Source: Bettongia penicillata ogilbyi (lineage: Eukaryota; Chordata; Mammalia; Diprotodontia; Potoroidae). Taken from it: a DNA stretch of 64,000 nucleotides. Shown here piece by piece: positions 34,109-46,300 of the stretch; positions within the stretch are counted from its first letter, which is position 1, and each line of letters opens with the position of its first letter. The position numbers and the translations under genes were made by a program. The notes below the pieces were generated by a model, which saw only the letters and a list, made by a program, of their open reading frames with translations, had not been told where the DNA came from and ran no database searches. The DNA lies in assembly GCA_023548195.1 (NCBI GenBank), contig JAJHZJ010000695.1, positions 434,001-498,000 on the forward strand, written 5' to 3'.

Positions 34109-34352
34109 CAAATAGACAACTAGATGGTATAGATTCTTGGCCTAGAGTCAGGAAGATCTTTGTTCAAATAAAAATTCAGATACTTATTAGCTGTGTGCCT
34201 CTGGGCAAATCACTTATCTCTGTTTGCCCCAGTTTCCTCATCTTTAAAATGATCTAGGTAAGGGTATGGCAAACTATGCCAGTATCTTTGTCAGGAAAAT
34301 TTCAAACTGTGTTACCAAGAGTTGGACTTGACTGGAATGACTGAGGAACAAA
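34109..34352 (+). mobile_element. SINE inserted in the L1 endonuclease domain
   Basis: Full-length SINE ('gacaactagatggtatagat' ... 'gtgtgcctctgggcaaatca' ... 'ggactgaggaac'-like end). It is flanked by ATTAAGGCA (34100-34108) and ATTAGGGCA (34353-34361), a 9-bp target duplication with one mismatch. The L1 sequence is continuous if it is removed. Confidence 0.8.
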
Positions 34353-37216
34353 ATTAGGGCATGAAAACCTCATAAACAATTACACAAAAACAGAAATATT
34401 AAATGTATACTTCAATGACCATAATGTGATAAAATATATTCATAAAAGGACCATGAAAACGTAGACGAAAATTAATTGGAAACAATAATATAATCTTAAA
34501 GTATGAGCGGACCAAAGAAAAAATCAGAGAAACAATACATAATGCTATTAAAAAAGAATGACAACAATGAGAAACCTACCAAAATTTAAGGGGTTCAAAC
34601 AAAGTAGTACATAGGAGAAATTTTATATCACTAAATGCTTATAGCATTAAAATATTGAAATAATAGATCAAAGAATTAGAAAAGTGACTAAAAAATACTA
34701 GGAAATGAACAAATTAAAATTAAATTAAATACCAAATTGAAAATCCTGAGAATCAAAGGAGAGAATAATAATGCTAAAAGTAAGAAAACTGTTAAACTAA
34801 TAAGTAAAACTAAGAGTTGGTTTGATAAAAAAAAAATTCAATAAGATAGATAAACCATTGGTTAATCTGATTAAAGAAGAAAACCAATTTACCTCTATCA
34901 AAAATGAATAGAATTAATTCACCACCAATGAAGATGAAATTAAAACAATTAGCGAGTTCCTTTGTCCTATTATTAACCAAAAAATCGGATAATTAACTAA
35001 AATGGTGAATATTTATGAAAATAGAAAATTGCCTAGATTAACAGAAGAGGAAATAGACTGCTTAAATAAATAAATTTTAGAAAAGAATAAATAAGTATTT
35101 CCCCCCCTCCCCATAAAAGAAGACCATATGGATTCACAAGTGAATTCTACAGAGCATTTAAAGAACAATGAATTTCAGTACTATATAGACTGTTTGAAAA
35201 TGATGGGCAAAAAAGAGAATCCTACCAAATTCCTTTTGCAACACAAATACAGTGATGATATTTAAACCAGGAAGAAAAAAAAAAGAAACTATAGAACCAT
35301 TTCCCAAATGAATATTTATGGAAAATGAAAAAAAATACTACAGCAATATATCACAAAGATCATATATTATGATCAGCTAGAATTTATACTAGAAATAAAG
35401 AATAGTTCAATATTGGGAAAATGATGAGCATAATTGACAACATCAATAACAAAACCAACAGGAATTGCATGATTATCTGAATAGATACAGAAAAAACTTT
35501 TGACAAAATGTAATATTCATTCCTCTTAAAAACACTACAAAGCATAGGAATAAATGGAACTTTCATTAAAATTACAAATAGTATCTATCTAAAACTACCA
35601 GTAAACATTATCTATAATGGAGATTAAGTTAAATCTTTCCAATAAGATCAAGGATGCCTATTATCACCACTGTTATTCAATATTGTACTAGAAATATAAG
35701 TTACAGTAATAAGAGAAAGAAGACATTGAAACAATTCAATTAGACAGAAAAGAAACAAAACTATCACTTTGCGCAGATGATATGATGGTATGTTTAGAGA
35801 ATCCTAAAGAATATATAGATAATACAAGATAATATATAGATATATAGATAATATAAAGAAATAGTTGAAATGAACAACTTCAGCAAAGTTGTAGGCTATA
35901 AAATAAACATATAAATCAACACAGTTCATCAGGAAGAGACAGAAAGACAATTTTCATTCAAAATAAATGTAGCCAATATAAAATGTTCAGGAGTCTACCT
36001 TCCAAGACCAATTCAGGAACTACATGGACACAATTACAAAATTATTCACACAAATAAAATCAACTAACCAACTTAAGGAATATTAATTGCTGATGGGTAG
36101 GCCAAGCCAATATAATAAAAATGATAATTCTACTTAAATTAATTTTTAATTATTCAATGTCATACAAATCAAACTACAAAACAAGAACCACTTTTTGTAG
36201 AACTAGAAAAAAATAACAAAATTCATCTGGAAGAACAAAAGTTCAAGAACATCAAGGGAACCAATTTAAAAGTGTCTTCACACTTTTGGTCTAACAGTAC
36301 CTATTGGTACCATATCTTAAACTGTATTACAAAAACAGCAATCAGCAAAACAGTCTGGTGCTGGCTAAGAACATATGCTAGATCAATGAAATGTATGACA
36401 TGCACAATACACATTGGTAAAATGGCCACAGGAATCTAGTGTTTCACAAACCCAAACATTCAAAATTTTCTGACAAAAAATGCTGAGAAAACTGGCATAT
36501 ATTTGGCAGAAAAGAGATATCCAATATGTAACATTGTATACCATTATAAGGTTAAAGTGGGTGCAGGATTCAGACATAAAAAGTGATCTCATAAGCAAAT
36601 TAGGGAAGCATAGAATATTTTACCAATCACATTTATGGATACAGGAAGAATTTATTACCAAATAAGAGATAGAGAGCATCACTGAATGTAAAATGAATAA
36701 TTTGAACTATGTTAAATTAAAAAGAGTTTGCACAAATAAAACAAATGTAGCCAAGATTAGAAGGAAAATAGGAAACTGAGAAAATATTTTTAGAGCAAGT
36801 ATATCTGATAAAGTTCTTACTTCTCAAATATATAAAGAAATTTGTCAAACTGATAAAGATATACATCCCAATTTATAAATGATCAAAGGCAGTTTGCAAT
36901 AGAACTCAAATCTACCTATAGCCACATGAAAAAAAAAGCCTAAAAATCACTATTGGTCAGAGAAGTTCAAAATAAAACAACTCTATAGTCCCACCTCACA
37001 TGTGTCAGATTGGATAACATGAAAGAAAAAGAAAATGACAAATGTTGCAGTGGATGTGGAAAAATAGGCAGTAATGAACTGCTGGTGGAGTTGTGACTAG
37101 AGTCAACTATTTTGGAAAATAATTTGAAACTATTCCCAAAGGCCTATAAAACTCTGTATACCTTTTGACCCAGCAATACCAAATACTACTACTAGGTTTG
37201 TATCCCTTCTCAAAAG

Positions 37217-37260
37217 GTAAAAAAAAAAAAAACAAAAAAAAAAAACAAAAAAAAAAACAA
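37217..37260. repeat. A-rich tract in L1
   Basis: Poly(A) runs broken by single C. Confidence 0.9.
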
Positions 37261-37890
37261 AGAGGAAAATGACCTATATGTACAAAAATATCTATAGCAC
37301 TCTTCTGTGGTGAGAATGAATAGGAAAAATGAGAAGATGCCCCTCGACTGGGAAATGGCTAAACATGTTGTGACATATGATTGTGATGGAATATGATTGT
37401 ACTATTAAAAAAAATAGATACCAAGATACTTTCAGTAAAACCTGGAAAGACTTAAAACTGATGCAAAGTGAAATGAACAAAACCAAGAGAACTTTTTATG
37501 CAGTACAGCAAAGCTTTATGATGGTCAATTGTAAATGTCTTAACTATTCTTTGCAATACAGTGATCCAATATAATTCTGAAGGTCTTAGAGTAAAATATA
37601 CTCAAGATCTCCAGAGAAAGAACTGATGGAGCCTGAACGCAAATTGAAGCAAATTTTTATTTTTTTACTTTACTATTTGTGGATTATTTTATCTTAATTT
37701 TCCTTTGCAACATGGCTAATATGGAAATGTTTTGCTTGACTGCACATATATAATCTACATCAAACTTTTTGCCTTTCCAAGAAGTTGAGAGGGGAGCAAA
37801 GTAGAAGTCAAAATTTTAAAAAAAGAGTGTTAAAATTTTTAGTTTATATGTAATTGAGAAAAATAAAATAAAAATCAAGTAATTGCTGAT

Positions 37891-38559
37891 TTACATCTTA
37901 TTGAATTAAATTATATGAAATCATATTGAATAGAAATTCATTAGGATGTGAAGGCATTGCTAGCTATGTTAGTGGAGGAAGAGCACACATTTACAAAATC
38001 ATGAATTTCTGAAGTATTTAAAAAGGAGGAACATTGGAGTCAACAGAGCCTTAACTTTTTTGAGCTTGAGTGTCCTCTGTAAAATGGAGAAAACAATACC
38101 TTGAAATACCACACTCATAGAATTATTAGGAATATTAAAGGAAATAATATATAACAAATGTGCAGACTTTGAAATCTTACATAAATGTAGGTATTATAAT
38201 ATTTTCATTATTACATATTTGTCACTTGATGTCTAGATGTTGCCCAATCAGGAATGACTGGAATTTGAGGACAGATTGCAAATAATATAGATAGTATCTT
38301 CTTTCATTAATGACATGGAGTCAGGTAATCATATTACAGACAGGAGCTAGACTAGATAGTTTCTTAGATCTCTCCCAGATCTGAGATTCTCTCTTTTATA
38401 GCTCATAGAATTCTTGTGTATGTAAAATTAAGTAATGTGTCACTTCCTCCTTCAGATCATCTTTCCCCTATGTTCTTCTCACATGTACTATCCTCAAGGT
38501 TCAATTCCTTATCCCTCTTTTCATATAAATTATAATATTCCTTTGTCTGATTGTTTTAT
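37891..38559. repeat. Degraded SINE pieces, otherwise no gene
   Basis: 38045-38210 ('gtcctctgtaaaatggagaa' to 'ttacataaatgtaggtatta') and 38335-38395 ('gatctctcccagatctgaga') are MIR-like. Nothing else is supported. Confidence 0.45.
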
Positions 38560-39106
38560 CTCCTCCCATTTCTCCTGATTTCTAACACATTCTAGACAAC
38601 ATGACTGGCAATATAATTTGCCTAAAACATAGGGCTGACCGTGCCATTTTTCTCTTCCAAAATATTGACTATTTCTCTAATGCTTGTAGAGTAAAAAACA
38701 CAGTCTTGAGCTTGGCATGTAAAGACTAGTATGACCTGAATTTAGTTTACCTCTTCAGACTGAGTCAACATTAATTCTGCTTCTTTACTCTCTAATAGAC
38801 AAACTATCTTTCTCGTTGTTATCTAACCCAGCATTCCATTTCCCATCAGCATACTTTTCATGGATCATCTTCTATTTCCATAATGTACTCCCTCCTTACC
38901 TCTTAGAATCCTTAGCATCCTTCAGGGATGAACTCATATACTATCTCATCATGTCTTAAGGAAGCCTTTTCCTGTTAGGGACCCTGGGAGTCTGAGCCCC
39001 ATCTCTCGGGCCCACAGGCTTCTCTGACCAGCAGAGGCCTGTAGGCCCTGGGGGAGTTTAGCTGTAAGCAATGACTGAGGTGGGAGACAAGATAGTAAGA
39101 ACTCCG

Positions 39107-39112
39107 TTTATT
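39107..39112 (-). terminator. Poly(A) signal AATAAA of the solo LTR
   Basis: TTTATT on plus. It lies about 73 bases downstream of the TATA-like box on the minus strand. Confidence 0.55.
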
Positions 39113-39184
39113 CAAGCAGTGAGCGGCGCTTTTATCTCTTCTCTGACACCAGTGCTCTAAGTGAACCTATCACCAGTTAGTTTG

Positions 39185-39192
39185 CCCTTATA
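39185..39192 (-). promoter_or_regulatory. TATA-like box of the solo LTR
   Basis: CCCTTATA on plus, TATAAGGG on minus, placed as expected before the LTR's poly(A) signal. Confidence 0.5.
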
Positions 39193-39649
39193 TGGAAGTA
39201 ATTTACCTTAAGCCAGGACTGCCCAAGGGTGGGCACGTAGCCCCTAGAAAGAAAAACATTTTTGGGCTTCTTTGTTCTCAGAAAAGCCTGGGAAAAATAG
39301 CCTTGAGCAAAACAGGGGTGGAACCCTTCCTCCAAGAGCCATCTTGTTCATGCCTTACCAGTCTCCCCTCAGTTTACCTGAGTCATGACCAGTGAATGCC
39401 ATCCAAGAGGCTGGGGGTTGGCAATTCCCTTACATTTTCCGATGTCTTTTTTTTGGTTCTTTATCTCTAGTTCCCTTATATATATTTATTTGTATGTCCC
39501 CAAGAGAATTTCAGCTCATAAAGAGCAGGAGCTATTTTTTTTTATCTGTGTCTTCATATTTATAATTCTATAACAGTGACTTTGGAAGTCTAGAACAATG
39601 AATTTGAAGATATAATTTCTGTGGGCAATCCTCAGTTCTGCTTTTGTTA

Positions 39650-39905
39650 TTGTGGTTTTCCTTCATTCTTGTAGAGGACCATGACATCAAGATGATAACA
39701 TGACTTGCAGTTGCCTTTGATTTGAGTGAGGGAGTACTTAGTCACCAACCTCACTTTCTTCTGAACCATCTGGGTCCAGTGGCCTGATATTCATCAAGAC
39801 AATTGGAGATGGCCCAGGATGCAAGGTGAGACCCTGGTCCTTTCAGGCTAAGGTCTTACCACATTCTCACTTTGAGTGGGACAAACCCATTCAATGAATA
39901 GGCTT
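39650..39905 (-). repeat. RTE-derived repeat, antisense
   Basis: Starts with the reversed tail 'ttcttgtagaggaccatgac'. Then 'accaacctcactttcttctg', 'ccatctgggtccagtggcct' and 'acaattggagatggcccagg' match 2441-2730. Confidence 0.6.
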
Positions 39906-40074
39906 CTTTAAATTAATCAAGGGATGGCCACTTTAATAAAAAAAAAAAATCAACCTGGGAGGGGAAGACCCTCAAGATTCCTGGGTAAAAGAGAAACAAT
40001 TACTATTTAGTTATTACATTCATTCATACATTACTAAGAATCTCAAATGCTAAGATTCCAGAATAATAATTCAT

Positions 40075-40265
40075 ATTTAGACAGTGCTTTAAGACTTGTA
40101 AAGCATTTTCCTCAAAAACTTTGTACGGTAGTTAAACCATGCATTTTTGTTATGCCAGTTATATAGATGAGAAAATTGAGGCTCAAACACATAAATATAT
40201 CAGCACAGAGAAAGAAAGTGCTAAATCTGGAATTCAAATTCAGGTCTTCTAGCAATGGGTTCCTC
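40075..40265 (-). repeat. MIR-type SINE, antisense
   Basis: 'gatgagaaaattgaggctca' and 'ggaattcaaattcaggtctt' are reversed SINE core motifs. Confidence 0.65.
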
Positions 40266-40366
40266 TTCTCTTGGTGTCTCCATAGAGAAGAGAGAAATTT
40301 GAGACTGGGATTACAAAGGAAAGCATTTATTAAGTGCCTACTATGTGCCTGGCACCATCTGTCCAC

Positions 40367-40590
40367 CTAGCCTACTAGACTTGGCGTGAAGAAGACTGGA
40401 GTTCGATCCAGATTCAAACATTGTATCAGCTGTGTGATCCTGGACAAACCACCCAGCCCTCTTTGCCTTACTTTCCTCATCTGTAAAATGAGCTGAAGAA
40501 GGAAGTAGCAAAGCATTCCAACATCTTTGCCAAGACAACCCAGTGGAGTCACAAAGAGTCAATTTTGACTGAAATGACTGAATAGTAAAC
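40367..40590 (+). repeat. Marsupial SINE
   Basis: 'ggagttcgatccagattcaa' (box B), 'catctgtaaaatgagctgaa' and the end 'gactgaaatgactgaatag'. It directly abuts an oppositely oriented SINE at 40600. Confidence 0.75.
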
Positions 40591-40599
40591 CTTCCGGGC

Positions 40600-40810
40600 A
40601 CTATGGACTTCACAAACATCTCATTTGGGTCCTCAAAACAACCCTGGGAAGTAATTGCTGTATTATCCCCAGTTTACAGGTAAGGAAATGCAGGCAATCA
40701 GAGGTTAAGTGATTTGCCCAGGCTCACACAGCTAATAAAGCCACATCTGAACTTAGGTCTTCCTGACTCCAAGCCCAGTGCTCTATTTACTGCACCATTT
40801 AGCTGTTGGG
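40600..40810 (-). repeat. SINE, antisense
   Basis: 'gattatccccagtttacagg'-like core, 'gtgatttgcccaggctcaca', 'ggtcttcctgactccaagcc' and 'tgcaccatttagctgttggg' form a near-complete reversed SINE. Confidence 0.8.
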
Positions 40811-40954
40811 CAAATACTTATCTAGGATATTATAGAGGAAATTATTTTTCTGATTTGGATAGAAATAAACAGCTTGTTAAGTTTCTTCCAAATTCTCAGA
40901 ATCTGTGAACGTTTAGAACCCTTTCCTTTATTCCACATTGACTCTAAAATTCAG

Positions 40955-41375
40955 CTCTGCTACTTGCTAACTGTGTAACCTTGGGTAAGTCATATAACAG
41001 TCCTTGCCTTCAGTTTATCCTTCTGTTAAATTAAAGTGTTGGACTAAATACTTCTAAGACACCTTCTGGCTCTGAAAATATGAAATGTAATGGATGCTTC
41101 ATAAAAGTTTGTTGTATACACACTGTAAATATGAATTATTACATGGTATAGTAGAAGGATCCCTAACCAGACTTGGTATTCAAATATCTATGTGATCTTG
41201 TGCAAGTCACTTAAACTTTCCAAGCCTTAGTGGTCTCATCTGTTAAAGAGAGTTAGTAATATTTGTATGGTTTTCCTCCTAAGTCTGTTGTAAAGATAAA
41301 ATCACCCAATTTATTTATGTAGAGTACTTAATACTTTATATACTGTAACAATATACCATATACTGGCACCAGCAT
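40955..41375 (+). repeat. Two consecutive MIR-like SINEs
   Basis: 40955-41090 ('actgtgtaaccttgggtaag', 'gacaccttctggctctgaaa') and 41140-41375 ('tgatcttgtgcaagtcactt', 'ctcatctgttaaagagagtt'). Confidence 0.6.
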
Positions 41376-41384
41376 AATCATTTA

Positions 41385-41655
41385 GAGAATTCTTCCTTCC
41401 CAATTCAGCTCAAATGTTGCCTCCTGAAGGAAGTCTTTCTTAACCACCTTACCCCAGCTTCCAGAGCTTCCCTTCTTCAATTATATTTATTTTGTATATC
41501 TTTTGTTTTGTAAGGGCTGTCTCACCTGATAGAATGTAAGCTCCTAGAAGAAAGGATTGTTTCTCTTTTGTCTTTACATCTCCAGCGCCCACCACAGTTC
41601 CTGGAACATAGTGAGGACTTAATCAGTCTTGCTGATTGACTGATTGAGTGAATTG
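41385..41655 (+). repeat. L2-type LINE 3' end
   Basis: 'gctcaaatgttgcctcctga', 'agaatgtaagctcctagaag' and 'cacagttcctggaacatagt' are in L2 order. Confidence 0.7.
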
Positions 41656-42680
41656 ACCAGTGGAAAAACCTTCACCTGTTCTCCCCATTCCTCCTCCTTC
41701 CCCTCACAAATGAAGCTGTACATATTTCACTCTTTAGCTCAGAAGACTTACTCATTGAAATTTTATACAGGATGATGTCTGAGTGGTGCTGGAGAAATTC
41801 TTTGATGTCCAGGTTCCTCTGTGACTAACTGTCTGCTTTCTCTGAGACACAAAACATAAGCCCTGTCTATAGCAACAGATGGTAGGATATTCTACTACAC
41901 AGTGATTAGAAACCAAATCTATAGGACTATCTAAGGATTTGAAAGTGGCTGAAACCCTTAGAATCAATGATTCTCTAGTTGGATCCCAACCCTTAGGGAA
42001 GTTGCTTGGAATCAGGAATAACAGCTCTCCCTATTTCCATTTCTTACTTCAGTCAGGATAGTGCCTAATTTCTGTCACCCATCACCAAATATTACAATAT
42101 GGAAAGTTACCTGTCAGTCTTTCAGAGTAGCTGAGCCACTTGTACCACTTCTATCCATTTCTGACATCTATTTGAAAGATTTATTGGGTTGGATGATGAA
42201 ATATTTGTTCATACTTTTCACCAGCTGAGATCCCAAGAGTATGCTAGAGGAAAGGAAGAGGGAGGTGGGATCTAGAACTAGAGATTGTAACACTGACTCC
42301 ATATGCAGCAATCACACTGGAGAATCTCTGAACAGTCCGGGAAAGGGATAAAACTAGAATTTACTTGACATGAGACTAAGCTAGTAGAGGATAGAGGCAA
42401 AAAAGGAAAAAAAAAGACCCAAGGGAAAAGAAAGAGTGGTGTCTGGCTGTGTGATATTTTATACCCTTAAATCCTAAGTGTGATATTTTATACCCTTAAG
42501 AAAAGTGAAATATCAGCAAACACTGACTCTGGCCTCTGGTGCCAACGGCTCATTGTTGTATCTCTAGGGAGGAAAATAAGCAAAGTGCCAAGGAATCTTT
42601 TAAGTTGGCTCTGGTATTCAAAGGAATGTAAATTTCCTCTCCTTGCTCAGAGGCAGAATTTCATTCCATGTAAAGAAAAA
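41656..42680. other. No gene; short direct repeat
   Basis: Intergenic. A 21-base unit starting 'tgtgatattttataccctta' occurs at 42450-42470 and again at 42479-42499. Confidence 0.5.
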
Positions 42681-42686
42681 CTCCTT

Positions 42687-42893
42687 TTCCTTCCTTCCTT
42701 CCTTCCTTCCTTCCTTCCTTCCTTCCTTCCTTCCTTCCTTCCTTCCTTCCTTCCTTCCTTCCTTCCTTCCTTCCTTCCTTCCTTCCTTTTCTCTTCCTCC
42801 TGCTCCTCCTCCTTCTTCTACTTCTTCTTCTCCTTCTTCTTCTTCTTCTTCTTCTTCTTCTTCTTCTTCTTCTTCTTCTTCTTCTTCTTCTTT
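42687..42893. repeat. (CCTT)n then (CTT)n polypyrimidine tract
   Basis: About 100 bases of CCTT, a mixed CT link (42789-42811) and about 80 bases of CTT. The long frames over it are artefacts. Confidence 0.95.
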
Positions 42894-44224
42894 TAAGAAG
42901 AAGCTGCTGCTGCTACTTCTGCTTCTTCTTTTAAAATGGTTATTAGAATGAAACTAGGGGGAATTTGGTGGAAATAACCATTCCATTTTAGATTTTGTGA
43001 TAGAGAAAGAAAAGACAATGCAACCTTGAATTAGGGAAAACAGCCTTCAAAAGATTTTAAGACAGAATAGGTTGTCAGCCCAGGAGAAATGAAATTCTCT
43101 CAATAAAGTTCTGAAGACAGGAAAAACCATCACAATTGTTTAAAGAAATTAATATGGATGCACAAGGAATTTTACCAACAAGCTTAGATTGAAAAGAGAA
43201 GGATAGCTCAGAGCATCGGATGTGACAATGATTTCTGGAAACAGCTGTTCGATTCTTGCAATTTTATTTTTTCTTCCATGTTCTCAGCTAAGAAAAGTCT
43301 TTTTATTGGAAAGATCAAAATAAATGGTTAGCAGTTTTGATAACCAAATGAATCAAATGATACTCCAATTAACTCCTTCTTGAGGATGTTCCCTCCACTG
43401 ATGGAGATTATAACCCATCCATGCCTAGCCATACTATGGAACCCTTTGTCTGTGTCTCTTATAAATTTTTAACACAGAGGAGCTAGCCAAATACTTAGGA
43501 GGATTATCTACTTCTCTTCTGACATATTGAAGACTTCAGTGCAGTAAACATTCGGTATCCCACATAACTAATCCATCATTTTTGATCATATATGTTTTAA
43601 TATCATCATTTATTATAGTTTTTTTAGGCCCTTACTTGTTTATGTGTTATTGCATGTTCACATCTATCATATACTTCTTCATTAATATTTGTGTCATATA
43701 GTTCTGAGACTAGAGTGCTCCATGATGCCTAGTTATTAAAAAAAATACAACAACACTTGAAATATTGGTATTAAAAGATGAGCCTTTTCTTGTTTCTGGG
43801 GAAATAAAACCTTTAGTGTCATCAAATAAGCTTTGCAATTTACTGAAATTGTTAACCAAGTTAAGTAGGGAAATAGAAAGAGAGAACTTCAATGCATTCA
43901 AATTACCATGATTTAAAGGTAAAAAAATCCTTAGCAACTGGAGTTATCCTAGAATAAGATGATGTGCTTTGGAAAATGCTGGAATCACTTTCATATTTAG
44001 GGAAATGTTGGATGCTTACTTGCTGACTGTAGTACTTATGTTGTTTAGGGTTAGAAAAGAGGTCCTTTAATGTTTCTTCAAATTTGAAGTATTATTTTAC
44101 TATGATTCTTCTTTACTAGCTTTCTTCACTTGACATCTTTATCCTCCATACTTCTGAGGAACTATCTGTGAGTGTAGTCCCTTCCATCTATGCCACAGAT
44201 TCTTCAACCTGATGTCTAAAAAAG
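42894..44224. other. No gene seen
   Basis: AT-rich. No motifs in the 75-codon minus frame at 43710-43937. Confidence 0.45.
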
Positions 44225-44440
44225 CCATTTTGTAATGAGAAAAAGACTAGACATTGATTCAGGAGATCTGGGTAGATGTTTTCTCTCCAACATTGAATCA
44301 TGTCATCCTACATATATATGACCTAAATATTCAGGTTTCTTTATCTGGAGGTAATAATATGTTACTTGTATTACTTACTACATAGGGTTGTTGAGATAAA
44401 AGTCTTTTATGAAACTTAAAGCCTTATATCAATATTTGTT
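44225..44440 (+). repeat. MIR-like SINE
   Basis: 'tctttatctggaggtaataa', 'actacatagggttgttgaga' and 'cttttatgaaacttaaagcc' follow SINE order. Confidence 0.6.
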
Positions 44441-45785
44441 GATGTTCCATCAGCCCACATTCCCAGTCTTTTATATTCCTTCCTGGAATGCCCTCCTCCA
44501 TCATTTATGCATGTCTAACTCATATTCATCCTTCAAGGAAAAGATAGATTCTCAGTTTTCAGGGAAATATTTCCTAAGTGACAGAATTGGGATTTGTACC
44601 AATTTCCTTTGACTAAAAATCAAGCATTATTTTCACAGTACCATGATGTCTCCAAGGTCAACCAGTAAATTGCAACACCACGATTTTAAACCAATACTTA
44701 AGCATCTTGGCTTCTCCTCCAGTCCTAGTTTCATTGCATCAATCTTCTTTGCAGCACCTTCTCCATGGACCCTTTCTTCTTTACCTGTTCTAGTTTTCCT
44801 AACAACTCATTGTTGTGACATCATACATGTCAAATGTAAAAGGAAATTCTTTCTCCAATAGAAATTTAAAAAAAGACAGTTCTCAAAAGATAAGTTGAAA
44901 AAAATTTGACAATCATCTAAAAGATTGCTTATTGTAAATAACAAGCAGCATGAAAATTGAAGCCATTCAGATTTCACTACATCCATTTCAATTTGCAACA
45001 ATGATAAATGGAGGTCTGAAAGATATACTCACTAATGTAGTATTGGGAGAGTTTTTAGTTGATCCAATCTTTCTGAATAACAGTTTGAATTCATAATAAG
45101 CATGACCAAAGAGTCCATACCCTTTGATTCGGAGTTTCTACTGCTAGGCATAGAATCCAATACTGAAGAACAAACATATTCATGGTGGCACTTGTCTAGG
45201 TACAGAGAACTGGAAACAACGTAGATAAAATGTCTAAACAAAGTGCTGCTCAGGAATATAATGGAGAATAATTTTAAGAATAGCATGTGAAGAATTCAGG
45301 GATTACAGTGATAATTGCCAGACTTTTGTTATTAAGCAATAACAGTCATAAACAGCGACTTAATCTACATAAAGTCTCTTCATGCTTGGGATTAATTTGT
45401 TAGGAAAAAAGAAGTAATTAATTAGCTATGTGCAAATATATTCTCAAAATCAGCCTACCCAACCATTTCCAGTCTCCTTGCTTCCTTCTCATCCTCTGAG
45501 AATTCTAGTTGATTTGACTGCCCTCCTGGGGCCGTGGAGAGGTAGAAAGCACAGGGGAATATCCAGAAGAGATAAATCCTCCAAGTCGTAGGGGATCTTG
45601 GCAAACCTTGCCTTCTTTGAATTCAGGGGTGGGTTCCAGTTGTGACTAGAAATCTCTGTATTGCACAACTTGGGTGAGTGAGAGGCATGAAAACTGAAGG
45701 CCTTGGGGATGCGAGAGAACTTGGAAATTGATAGGAAAGGAATCATTTGGATTTTTGAGAATGTCTAAAGAGAAACATAGTTGAA
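44441..45785. other. L2 scrap, then no gene
   Basis: 44450-44560 resembles L2 ('ccttcctggaatgccctcct', 'catattcatccttcaaggaa'). I see nothing supported from 44561 to 45785, including the 85-codon minus frame at 45489-45746. Confidence 0.4.
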
Positions 45786-45955
45786 CATAGGATCTAGAGC
45801 TGTAAGGTTAGAGATTGTCTAGTCAAACCCTTTTATGTTAGAGATAAATGTAGTTTATGGAGAGATAAGACCTGTTTCAAGGCAAGGTCTCGGGGACTAT
45901 AGCAGGTGAGCCAGGATCCAAACTCAAGTCATCTCACATGAAAATAAAATTGTTT
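45786..45955 (-). repeat. MIR-like SINE fragment, antisense
   Basis: 'gagattgtctagtcaaaccc' and 'gatccaaactcaagtcatct' match reversed SINE motifs. Confidence 0.45.
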
Positions 45956-46300
45956 TGACATTACGCTATCCTCCTGACATTTCTTCTCATCTTCCTCCTC
46001 CTCTTCTTCTTCTTCCTCCTCCTCTTCTACCTCTCTCCCTCTACTCCACATCCTTTGAGATCCAGCTTCAGTTCTGCTACCTCCATGAAGAAAACTACAC
46101 TTGCCTTTCCTTCTTTCCCTCTTCTCTTAACTACAAAAGTCAATATTCAAATGCAGTTACGTATGCACCTCTTTCACATGTATATTCCTTAGTTCCCAAC
46201 TAAAATGTCAGCATCTTTCTCTATATCTCAGAGAGGGCTTTACACAGGGCTCATCATTTAAGAGGTGCTAAATAAACACATCCCAATGAATTGGTTTATG
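45956..46300 (+). repeat. L2-type 3' end with CT-rich stretch
   Basis: 'tttgagatccagcttcagtt', 'cagagagggctttacacagg' and 'gctaaataaacacatcccaa' suggest L2. 45990-46035 is CTC/CTT-rich. Confidence 0.45.

Larger units (their letters stand above)
33640..37890 (+). mobile_element. Decayed L1 (ORF2 and 3' UTR)
   Basis: About 4.2 kb of one L1 in sense orientation, with a SINE insertion. 33640-34470 is the endonuclease domain: near 33930 a version of the 'DLNLPLSD' motif, and at 34400 'YFNDHNVIKY' in place of the catalytic SDH motif. 35000-36300 is reverse transcriptase: 'RLTEEEID' near 35040, then 'NIYG' near 35310, 'CLLSPLLFNIVLE' near 35650, and the catalytic box 'CADDMMV' near 35770. The C-terminal part runs to about 37200. 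The rest is 3' UTR ending 'agttgagaggggagcaaag', 'ttatatgtaattgagaaaaa' and an A-rich tail. Stops and frameshifts are everywhere. ORF1 and the 5' UTR are absent. Not active. Confidence 0.85.
38973..39434 (-). mobile_element. Solo LTR of an endogenous retrovirus
   Basis: 462 bases with inverted ends TGTAAGGGA...TCCCTAACA (minus orientation), flanked by a perfect 6-bp duplication TTTTCC (38967-38972 and 39435-39440). On the minus strand a TATA-like 'TATAAGGG' (39192-39185) is followed about 75 bases later by AATAAA (39112-39107). This gives a U3 of about 270, a short R and a U5 of about 120 bases, the usual LTR design. No internal retroviral sequence remains, so it arose by LTR-LTR recombination. 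A 6-bp duplication is usual for class II (ERVK-like) integrases. That class is inference. Confidence 0.85.
38560..39600 (+). repeat. L2-type LINE, split by a solo LTR
   Basis: The left part (38560-38972) carries L2 body phrases such as 'gtgccatttttctcttccaa' and 'ccttcagggatgaactcata'. The right part (39441-39600) continues with 'gagcaggagctatttttttt' towards an L2 3' end. The two are continuous if the LTR is removed. Confidence 0.6.

Noticed and set aside
42480..42951. Frames with PSFL, S-rich and F-rich repeats
   Set aside because: Artefacts of the CCTT/CTT tract.
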